From assembly GCA_944387755.1 (NCBI GenBank), contig CALXGC010000147.1, forward strand, positions 1 to 12,171: a stretch of 12,171 bases of DNA, in the 5' to 3' direction. A program made the translations under genes and the position numbers. Below are positions 1 through 5,561 of this stretch, piece by piece. Within the stretch, counting starts at the first letter, position 1; every line of letters starts with the position of its first letter. The notes below the pieces were generated by a model that saw only the letters and a list, made by a program, of their open reading frames with translations, was not told where the DNA came from and did not search any database. This DNA is from an uncultured Oscillospiraceae bacterium (GTDB lineage: Bacteria; Bacillota_A; Clostridia; Oscillospirales; Oscillospiraceae).

Positions 1-652
1 TGACCACCATGTTGTCGCATTGCGCGGCCAACTGATGGGCTTCCTCCTGGCGTTTTGATGTCGCTCCGCATATTGTATCAAAAAATTCTGGATTTGTACA
101 CTCTTTTTTTGCTTTTTTCACGCAGTCATTCCAGATTTTTTGCGTCGATGTGGTCTGGGATACAAAAGTGAGGGGAAACTCCCTCCGTTTTGGGTCTTCT
201 TTGAGCCATTTTTCCAAATCTGCCGCCCCGGAGACCACCACCGGACGGCGGCACCAGCCGGCGATGGCCGTCACCTCCGGGTGGTCCGGCGTGCCCACAA
301 TCACCGGCTGCCGCCCCTGCTCCTCCGCCTGGGCGACAATCTGGTGGATGCGCTTTACATTGGGACAGGTGGCGTCCAGAATCTCCGCTCCTTTGGCCCG
401 GAGGGCCTCATAGACCGCCCGGCTCTCCCCGTGGGAGCGGATGACCACCTGACAGCCCTCCGGCGCCTCCTCCGGGGACTCCACCGTCCGCAGGCCCTGG
501 GCGGCCAGGCGGTCCACCACCGCCTGATTGTGGATGATGTGCCCCAGAAGCACGCAGGGCCTTCCAGACTGGGCGGCGAACTGGGCCATCTCCACCGCCC
601 GGCGCACGCCATAGCAGAAGCCGGCGGATTTGGCCAGATAAAACGTCCTCAT
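1..652 (-). CDS. ispH: 4-hydroxy-3-methylbut-2-enyl diphosphate reductase (IspH/LytB), 3' end outside window
   Basis: Last enzyme of the MEP isoprenoid pathway: a cytosolic [4Fe-4S] enzyme that reduces HMBPP to IPP and DMAPP. I translated the minus strand from ATG at 652 and the frame stays open for 217 residues to the window edge. The expected residues fall at family-like positions: iron-sulfur cysteines C13 (SAGFCYGV), C96 (DATCPNV) and C195 (DTICGAT); substrate-site histidines H41, H74 (RSHG) and H124; E126; and T167 (SQTTST). The ATG overlaps the plsC stop as ATGA, with a GGGAGG ribosome site just upstream. About 70 residues of the usual 280-290 are missing. In many Clostridia IspH is fused to ribosomal protein S1 domains; that cannot be judged here. 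Codons in the last 60 residues are visibly more A-rich than in the rest of the gene. Family assignment is secure. Confidence 0.96.
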   Translation of the reverse strand, partial: MRTFYLAKSAGFCYGVRRAVEMAQFAAQSGRPCVLLGHIIHNQAVVDRLAAQGLRTVESPEEAPEGCQVVIRSHGESRAVYEALRAKGAEILDATCPNVKRIHQIVAQAEEQGRQPVIVGTPDHPEVTAIAGWCRRPVVVSGAADLEKWLKEDPKRREFPLTFVSQTTSTQKIWNDCVKKAKKECTNPEFFDTICGATSKRQEEAHQLAAQCDNMVV

Positions 653-1245
653 GCTCCCTCCCCCAGCCGGTAGATGGCGGCCATCACGTCGTTGGTAATC
701 TGCTCCAGCTCCTCTGACGTGGCCTTCCGGCCGGCAATTTTGGGGTAGATGGGGGGGCCGATCACCACCGGACTGCGGCGGAACCAGTACTTCTTGCGGG
801 AGACATAGACCGGGACGATGGGCACGCCGGTGCGGGTGGCAAACAGCGCCGCGCCCCCCTTGGCCTCCACGGTCTGTCCCTCGTGGACGCGGGTGCCCTC
901 AGGGAACACGAGCATTTTGCCCCCCTGCTTCAGCCACACCAGCGCCTCTTTGACGGCGTGCACGTCGGCGTGGCCCCGGTCCACAAAGATGATGCCCGCC
1001 TTGCCCAGCAGCCAGCCTACCACCGGCACACGGGAGAGCTCGATCTTGGCCATAGGGCGGATGTGCCACCGGAGGGTGGCGGCAAAGCAGACCATCAGCG
1101 GGTCGGCCAGGGCGGAGTGGTTGGCGCAGATCACCGCGCCCCCCTCTGGGATGTTCTCCCGGCCGGTGGTCCGGATGGGGTGGCAGAAGCAGAAGAAGGG
1201 CCAGACAATCCGGTACAGAAGTTTGTACCAAAAGAGCATGTTCAT
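649..1245 (-). CDS. plsC: 1-acyl-sn-glycerol-3-phosphate acyltransferase (PlsC family)
   Basis: Membrane-associated acyltransferase that transfers a fatty acyl group to lysophosphatidic acid to make phosphatidic acid, the phospholipid precursor. The 198-residue product has the family motifs: NHSALADP at 42-49 (NHx4D catalytic pair H43/D48), the conserved VDRG region at 88-91, FPEGTR at 114-119 and VPIVPV at 141-146. A hydrophobic segment lies near residues 5-21. Length is slightly short but normal for Firmicutes members. The ATG at 1245 overlaps the cmk stop as ATGA, so translation is probably coupled; its own stop overlaps the ispH start in the same way. The order cmk-plsC-ispH is common in Clostridia. 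Exact acyl donor and acceptor are not readable from the sequence. Confidence 0.93.
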   Translation of the reverse strand: MNMLFWYKLLYRIVWPFFCFCHPIRTTGRENIPEGGAVICANHSALADPLMVCFAATLRWHIRPMAKIELSRVPVVGWLLGKAGIIFVDRGHADVHAVKEALVWLKQGGKMLVFPEGTRVHEGQTVEAKGGAALFATRTGVPIVPVYVSRKKYWFRRSPVVIGPPIYPKIAGRKATSEELEQITNDVMAAIYRLGEGA

Positions 1246-1919
1246 AGTTTCAGCCTCTCTCTCACAAGGGACAAAAGGGCCTCCAGACTGCCCTTCAGGT
1301 CCAGGTCCGTGGTGTCCAGCAGCACGGCGTCCTCCGCCTGCCGGAGGGGGGCCGCCGCCCGGTTCCGGTCCTGCTCGTCCCGCGCCTGGATGGTCTTCAG
1401 GATGTCGGTGAAATCCGCCGCCTGGCCCCGCTGCCGGAGCTCCAGGGTCCGGCGCCGGGCCCTGGCCTCCGGGGCGGCGGTGAGGAAAATTTTCACCCCG
1501 GCCTGGGGCAGCACCACCGTCCCGATGTCCCGGCCATCCATGACCACGTTGTGCTCTCTGGCCTGGCGGCGCTGGAAGTCCAGCAGGAAGGCCCGCACCG
1601 CCGGCAGGGCCGCGGCTCTGGAGGCCATGCCAGAGATCTCGTTCTCCCGGATTGCCTCCGTCACGTCTTCGCCGGACAGGTACATGTGCTGCACCCCGTC
1701 GTCTCCATAGTCCATCCGCAGGTCCAGGTCCTCCAGCAGCGGCTCCACCTGGGCCGGGTCGCCGGGGTCCGCCCCCGCCTGCTTGGCCCGGAGGGCCACT
1801 GTGCGGTAGATGGCCCCTGTATCTACATAGAAATACCCCAGCTCCTGCGCCAGCGCCCTCGCCAGGGTACTTTTTCCGGCCCCCGCCGGGCCGTCGATGG
1901 CAATACTTTTCTCCTGCAT
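1242..1919 (-). CDS. cmk: (d)CMP kinase
   Basis: Cytidylate kinase: phosphorylates CMP and dCMP with ATP in pyrimidine nucleotide recycling in the cytosol. The 225-residue product begins MQEKSIAIDG, with the P-loop GPAGAGKST at 10-18, the substrate-side segment DTGAIYR at 33-39, GRDIGTVV at 129-136 and the arginine-rich lid/NMP-binding region RDEQDRNR at 180-187. The frame is open far upstream (to 2189), but I chose the ATG at 1919. It places the P-loop at the normal distance from the N terminus and has a GGAG about 9 nt upstream, whereas the upstream reading is G/R/P-rich antisense-like sequence. An in-frame ATG at 1949 lies inside a palindrome and has no ribosome site. The gene follows kptA after 53 nt and overlaps plsC. 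Confidence 0.95.
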   Translation of the reverse strand: MQEKSIAIDGPAGAGKSTLARALAQELGYFYVDTGAIYRTVALRAKQAGADPGDPAQVEPLLEDLDLRMDYGDDGVQHMYLSGEDVTEAIRENEISGMASRAAALPAVRAFLLDFQRRQAREHNVVMDGRDIGTVVLPQAGVKIFLTAAPEARARRRTLELRQRGQAADFTDILKTIQARDEQDRNRAAAPLRQAEDAVLLDTTDLDLKGSLEALLSLVRERLKL

Positions 1920-1947
1920 GACTCTTCGCTCCGTCGTTTTGTTGTTC

Positions 1948-1973
1948 ATTCTTTTTCTTGGAAGAAAAAGAAT
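1948..1973. repeat. AT-rich 12-bp perfect inverted repeat between kptA and cmk
   Basis: The arms 1948-1959 (ATTCTTTTTCTT) and 1962-1973 (AAGAAAAAGAAT) are perfect reverse complements separated by two bases. The right arm touches the kptA stop codon and the left arm contains an in-frame but unused ATG of the cmk frame. The arms are almost pure A+T within GC-rich sequence. It could be a weak transcription-attenuation or mRNA-processing hairpin, a protein-binding site, or one copy of a dispersed intergenic palindrome. There is no T-run directly after it on the minus strand, so a classical terminator is unlikely. Confidence 0.7.
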
Positions 1974-2539
1974 CAAAAAGAACTTCCGTGGGGCCAGCGG
2001 GACAGATAGCCCGGCGGGACATGCCCGCACAGCCACACGCCGTTGTCGGAGCGGTAGAACGCCGCCCCGTCCCGCGCCATTGCCGCCGCGTCCACGGCCA
2101 GTACCACCGGCGCGCCCCGCCGTCTGCCCACCCGCGCCGCCGTCTCCGGGTCGGGAGACAGGTGGACGTACTGGCGGCTCATTTTGCACAGGCCCTCCTG
2201 GAAAATAGAGGGCAGAAACCGCTCCACCGTGCCGTGGTAGAGGACCGCCGGCGGCGTCTCTGGCCGCAGCTCCAGGCTGACGGACAGGGAATGGCCCTGA
2301 CTGGCCCGGATTTTGGTGCGGTCCTCATTGAACTTATAGCGCTGTTTGTCGTTTTCCCGGACAATCCGCTCCAGAATCTCCCGGTCGATGGTCCGGCCGG
2401 TCCGGCGCACCCCCTCCAGCAGGGCGTCTACATCCGCCCAGCCGTGTTCGTCCAGGGAGATCCCCGCCGCCTCCGGGTGGTGGCGCAGCACCAGGCTGAG
2501 AAACCGCCCCAGGCGGACGTCGCTCTGATTCTGCGGCAT
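1973..2539 (-). CDS. kptA: RNA 2'-phosphotransferase (KptA/Tpt1 family)
   Basis: Family enzymes remove an internal 2'-phosphate from RNA by transferring it to NAD+, releasing nicotinamide and ADP-ribose-1'',2''-cyclic phosphate. The 188-residue product has LVLRHHPE at 16-23 (catalytic R19/H20 pair), GWADVDALL at 33-41, IRASQGHS at 77-84 (R78), YHGT at 101-104 and the SRQYVHLS region at 121-128 (R122). These are the Arg-His-Arg-Arg signature positions. Length is typical of bacterial KptA. I chose the ATG at 2539 because an AGGAGG lies 7 nt upstream (2547-2552) and homology begins there; the frame is open a further 76 codons into the flavoprotein gene, but that stretch looks like antisense. It starts 16 nt after the flavoprotein gene. 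The natural bacterial substrate is unknown, as bacteria lack the tRNA splicing pathway that uses Tpt1 in yeast. Confidence 0.93.
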   Translation of the reverse strand: MPQNQSDVRLGRFLSLVLRHHPEAAGISLDEHGWADVDALLEGVRRTGRTIDREILERIVRENDKQRYKFNEDRTKIRASQGHSLSVSLELRPETPPAVLYHGTVERFLPSIFQEGLCKMSRQYVHLSPDPETAARVGRRRGAPVVLAVDAAAMARDGAAFYRSDNGVWLCGHVPPGYLSRWPHGSSF

Positions 2540-2555
2540 AGCGCTCCCTCCTGTC

Positions 2556-3803
2556 TTATGATTCCGGGCCGCGCAGATAGGCCAGCGCCCCAAATCCCGC
2601 CGCCCGGCCGGTGGCCCAGGCGATCTGAAGGTTGAAGCCGCCGGTATAGGCGTCCACGTCCAGCAGCTCCCCGGCGAAAAACAGTCCTTCGACTTTTTTC
2701 GACGCCATAGACCTGGGGTCCACCTCTCCCGTCTTAATTCCGCCGGAGGTGACGATGGCCTCTTCAATGGGCCGGGGACCTGCGATGGGGATGACCACGC
2801 CCTTCAGCGTCTCCAGCAGACGGCGGCGCTCCCCCTTGGTCAAATCGTGTCCCTTCCGCTCCGGGGGAATGCCGGCCAGCTCCAGCACCACGGGAATCAT
2901 CAGCCGGGGCAGCAGCGCGGCCGCCGCGTTCTGCATGTCCTTGTTGGCGTTCTCCGTAAACTCCCGCACCAGGCGGGCGTCCAGCTTCTCCTCATCCAGA
3001 GCGGGCTTCAGGTCAATGACCGCCCGGTAGCGGTCCCTGTCAAAGCTCCGCAGGTGGGCGCTGGCGCTGAGCACCAGCGGGCCGGACAGGCCGAAGTGGG
3101 TGAACAGCAGCTCCCCCTGCTCCTGGAATACAACTTTATTTTTTTGATTTTTGATTTTCAGAACCACGTTTTTCAGAGACAGGCCCTGCATTCTCCGGCA
3201 CAGGTCCCCCTCCGCCTCCAGGGGAACCAGGGAGGGCCTGGGCTCCACCACCGTGTGCCCCAGGGCCTCCGCCATCCGGTAGCCGTCCCCCGTGGAGCCG
3301 GTGGCCGGATAGGAGGCGCCCCCTGTGGCCAGAATCACCGCCCGGCCGGGGTACGCTCCCCGCTCCCCGGCCACGCCGGACGCTGCGCCCCCGCTGGTCA
3401 GAATCTGGCGGGCGCGGTCCTCCTCCACCTGCACATGGCTGCGCCGGAGGGCCAGAACCAGGGCGTCGATGATGTCCGCCGCCCGGTCGGAGACCGGAAA
3501 GACCCGGCTGCCCCGCTCCACCTTCAGAGGGACGTGCAGGGCGGTGAAAAACTCCTCCACCCAGGCCGGCGGCGTCCGCTCCATGGCGCTGTAGAGAAAG
3601 CGGCTGTTCCGGGGGGTGTGGTCCAGCGCCTCCTGAACGGAGCAGTGGTTGGTGACGTTGCACCGGCCCTTTCCGGTGATATATAACTTCCGTCCCAGCT
3701 TGGGGTTGCGCTCCAGCAGAGTCACCGAGGCCCCGCCCTGGGCGGCGGTGAGGGCGGCCAGCATACCGGCCGGCCCTCCTCCCACAACAATGATGTCTGT
3801 CAT
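2556..3803 (-). CDS. NAD(P)/FAD-dependent oxidoreductase (HI0933/YhiN/BaiN-like flavoprotein)
   Basis: A 415-residue flavoprotein of the HI0933-like family, often annotated as aminoacetone-oxidase-family or BaiN-like. It has an N-terminal Rossmann FAD site GGGPAG at 8-13, an acidic ERN at 31-33, the family motif GKGRCNVTN at 44-52, ATGGASYPATGSTGDGY at 159-175, GELLFTHFGLSGP at 230-242, and a C-terminal FAD-contacting block with SGGIKTGEV and FFAGELLDVDAYTGGFNLQ at about 353-393. The GxGxxG starts directly after the first residues, which fixes the ATG at 3803. No good ribosome site is visible there; with only 7 nt after the regulator stop, translational coupling is likely. Codons 215-226 (KIKNQKNKVVF, bases about 3123-3160) are an AT-rich patch. 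Substrate and physiological reaction are not established from the sequence. Confidence 0.9.
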   Translation of the reverse strand: MTDIIVVGGGPAGMLAALTAAQGGASVTLLERNPKLGRKLYITGKGRCNVTNHCSVQEALDHTPRNSRFLYSAMERTPPAWVEEFFTALHVPLKVERGSRVFPVSDRAADIIDALVLALRRSHVQVEEDRARQILTSGGAASGVAGERGAYPGRAVILATGGASYPATGSTGDGYRMAEALGHTVVEPRPSLVPLEAEGDLCRRMQGLSLKNVVLKIKNQKNKVVFQEQGELLFTHFGLSGPLVLSASAHLRSFDRDRYRAVIDLKPALDEEKLDARLVREFTENANKDMQNAAAALLPRLMIPVVLELAGIPPERKGHDLTKGERRRLLETLKGVVIPIAGPRPIEEAIVTSGGIKTGEVDPRSMASKKVEGLFFAGELLDVDAYTGGFNLQIAWATGRAAGFGALAYLRGPES

Positions 3804-3810
3804 AATGGCT

Positions 3811-4674
3811 TTATTCCGGCGTCTTCTCGTACACGCCGTACTCGTCCCAGATTTTCTCCAGGGTCTGGAAAGTCTTGGCCAGGTCTTCGTTCTTCTTCCG
3901 GCTCACCGCCACCACCAGGGCGTTCACCAGACTGAGGGGAGCCACCAGGGAGTCAACAAAGGAGGCCATGTCGCTCCGGGCCTTCAGGGTATACCTGGCG
4001 ATGGAGGCCAGGGGGGACACCTCGCTGTCGGTGATGGCGATGGTGGTGGCGCCCCGGTCCCGGGAGAAGCTCATGGCCTGGACCGCCCGGCTGGAGTACC
4101 GGGGAAAGCTGATGCCGATGACCACGTCCTGCTCGCCGACCCGCAGCAGGCTCTCCAGCACCTCGCTCACCGTGTTGGCGGAGATCATGGTGACGTTGTC
4201 AAAGAGCAGGTTGAAGTAGAAGCCCATAAATGTGGCGATGGCCGCCGAGGACCGCAGGCCCACGATATAAATCCGCCGGGCCGCCACGATGGCGTCTGTC
4301 GCCCGGTCAAAGCACTCCCGGTCGATCTCCTCCAGCGTGAGGCGGATCTTGTCGATGTCCGACTGGAGCACAATGTCCAGCACGTCCTGGTCCCCCATGC
4401 GGTCGTTGGCCACCTCGATGCGCTGCACCGAGGTCAGGCGGTTGCGGATCATCTTTTGCAGGGACCTCTGCATGCTGGGGTAGCCGTCGTACCCCAACTC
4501 GGCGGCAAACCGGACCACGGTGGACTCGCTCACATTGACCCGCTTGCCCAGCTTGCTGGCCGTCATAAAGGCGGCTTTGTCATAGGATTCCAAGATATAA
4601 TTGGCAATTCGCTTCTGTCCCTTGGAAAATGTATCCATGTTTTCATGGATAACCGCCAAAATATCCCGATTCAT
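3811..4674 (-). CDS. MurR/RpiR family transcriptional regulator (HTH + SIS domain)
   Basis: A 287-residue regulator with an N-terminal RpiR helix-turn-helix (about 1-77, including ASKLGKRVNVSESTVVRF at 39-56) and a C-terminal SIS sugar-phosphate-binding domain (about 125-260, with YIVGLRSSAAIA, ISANTVSEVLESL and VVIGISFPRYSSRA). Members usually sense a phosphosugar and control carbohydrate genes, but no sugar transport or catabolic gene is beside it. It leads an apparent operon with the flavoprotein, kptA, cmk, plsC and ispH. The ATG at 4674 is preceded by an AGGAG at 4685-4689, and upstream lie a promoter, a 5'-UTR hairpin and a pair of dyads that could serve autoregulation. The effector and target genes are unknown. 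Confidence 0.93.
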   Translation of the reverse strand: MNRDILAVIHENMDTFSKGQKRIANYILESYDKAAFMTASKLGKRVNVSESTVVRFAAELGYDGYPSMQRSLQKMIRNRLTSVQRIEVANDRMGDQDVLDIVLQSDIDKIRLTLEEIDRECFDRATDAIVAARRIYIVGLRSSAAIATFMGFYFNLLFDNVTMISANTVSEVLESLLRVGEQDVVIGISFPRYSSRAVQAMSFSRDRGATTIAITDSEVSPLASIARYTLKARSDMASFVDSLVAPLSLVNALVVAVSRKKNEDLAKTFQTLEKIWDEYGVYEKTPE

Positions 4675-4692
4675 AGTATCTCATCTCCTGAT

Positions 4693-4710
4693 GGCGCCCC
4701 CAGGGGGGCC
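4693..4710 (-). promoter_or_regulatory. GC-rich hairpin in the 5' UTR of the RpiR-family gene
   Basis: The 18 bases form a stem of GGC/GCC plus CCC/GGG with one G-G mismatch and a 4-base loop. It lies between the predicted transcription start (about 4723) and the AGGAG ribosome site (4685-4689), so on the mRNA it would end a few bases before the ribosome site. It has no T-run and is not a terminator. An effect on translation or mRNA stability is only an inference. Confidence 0.45.
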
Positions 4711-4729
4711 GTTGGTTCCTTCCTGCCCT

Positions 4730-4758
4730 ATGATAACGGTTTCCGCAAAAAAATGCAA
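4730..4758 (-). promoter_or_regulatory. Sigma-A-type promoter of the RpiR-flavoprotein-kptA-cmk-plsC-ispH block
   Basis: On the minus strand a -35 TTGCAT (4753-4758) and a -10 TATCAT (4730-4735) are separated by exactly 17 bases, giving a start near 4723 and a UTR of about 50 nt to the ATG at 4674. The -35 box lies in the 3' arm and T-run of the upstream rluB terminator. A nearby TTGACT (4758-4763) is 22 bases from the -10 and is not a usable -35. Confidence 0.65.
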
Positions 4759-4805
4759 GTCAATTTTGCAGGATTTTCACCATTCCATGCAAACTTTGAC
4801 CTGCA
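4747..4805 (-). terminator. Intrinsic terminator of the scpAB-rluB operon
   Basis: Eight bases after the rluB stop codon, the 5' arm (4789-4805, read on the minus strand) pairs with the 3' arm (4754-4769). They form about 15 base pairs with one G-U and a small internal bulge, around a loop of about 19 bases. The stem is followed by seven T residues on the minus strand (4747-4753). The loop is large for a terminator, but position and T-run fit. The same bases contain two related dyads and the -35 box of the next promoter. Confidence 0.65.
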
Positions 4806-4812
4806 TCTTCCG

Positions 4813-5529
4813 TCAAGCATCTCCGCCGTCCAGCAGAACCAGCTCCTCCGGGGTCAGGGGCCGCCACTGCCCCGGCCGCAGGCTCCGGTCCAGCCGGAGC
4901 CCTCCTTCCCGGATGCGCTTCAGGCGCGTCACCGTCAGGCCGGCCTGGGCGCACATCCGCCGCACCTGGCGGTTTTTTCCCTGGCAGATGGTGACGGACA
5001 GCTGCGTCACCCCGCCGGAGGTCCGCCCCCGCTTCACCCGCGCCGGGGCGAGGCGCGCGCCGTCCAGCTCCATGGGGCCGGAGAGAATGGGCAGGGCACG
5101 GTCTGCGTCCCCCGTCACCCACACTAAGTACTCCTTCTCCACCTGGTGGCTGGGGTGGAGCAGGCGGTTGGTCAGCGCCCCGTCGTCGGTCATCACCAGC
5201 AGGCCCTCCGAGTCCAGATCCAGCCGGCCCACCGGCCAAACCCGCCGGCCGCAACCGGACGTCAGCGCGGCCACTGTCTTCCGCCCCTTTTCGTCGGACA
5301 GGGTGGTGACATAGCCCCTGGGCTTGTGGAGCATCAAATAGACATGGGACGCCTCCTGCCGGAGGGGGACGCCGTCCACCTCCACCCGGTCCCGGCTCAG
5401 GTCCGCCTGGTCCCCCAGGCGGGCGGGACGGCCGTTGACCGTCACCCGCCCCGCCGCAATCCACGCCTCCGCCGTCCGGCGGGAGGCCAGCCCGCAGGCG
5501 GAGATCAATTTTTGCAGACGCTCCCCCAT
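4813..5529 (-). CDS. rluB: 23S rRNA pseudouridine synthase, RluB/RsuA family
   Basis: Converts a specific rRNA uridine to pseudouridine during ribosome assembly. The 238-residue product has an N-terminal S4 RNA-binding domain (about 3-55, RLQKLISACGLASRRTAE), then the RsuA/RluB catalytic domain with GRLDLDSEGLL at 101-111 (catalytic D104), the LMLHKPRGYV strand at 65-74 and KNRQVRRM at 185-192. The ATG at 5529 has an AAGGAGG 8 nt upstream. It follows the carboxypeptidase gene after 32 nt and is the last gene before a terminator. Gene order near scpB matches many Firmicutes, where the neighbour is annotated rluB; the family signature alone cannot separate RluB from RsuA, RluE or RluF. Confidence 0.92.
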   Translation of the reverse strand: MGERLQKLISACGLASRRTAEAWIAAGRVTVNGRPARLGDQADLSRDRVEVDGVPLRQEASHVYLMLHKPRGYVTTLSDEKGRKTVAALTSGCGRRVWPVGRLDLDSEGLLVMTDDGALTNRLLHPSHQVEKEYLVWVTGDADRALPILSGPMELDGARLAPARVKRGRTSGGVTQLSVTICQGKNRQVRRMCAQAGLTVTRLKRIREGGLRLDRSLRPGQWRPLTPEELVLLDGGDA

Positions 5530-5561
5530 CCGGACCGCCTCCTTCTCTGTTATTTGGGCGC

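Noticed and set aside
1920..2189. 90-codon N-terminal extension of cmk
   Set aside because: The extra sequence is low-complexity, overlaps kptA in another frame, and would push the P-loop far from the N terminus; a normal start exists at 1919.
2540..2767. 76-codon N-terminal extension of kptA into the flavoprotein gene
   Set aside because: No ribosome site or homology-like sequence; the ATG at 2539 has AGGAGG at ideal spacing.
4758..4763. TTGACT as the -35 of the RpiR-family promoter
   Set aside because: It is 22 bases from the TATCAT -10; TTGCAT at 17 bases is the better match.
3649..5127. 492-codon open frame on the plus strand
   Set aside because: It lies antisense to the flavoprotein, RpiR-family and rluB genes, crosses their intergenic promoter and terminator, is rich in H/Q/G/R typical of antisense GC-rich sequence, and shows no recognisable domain.
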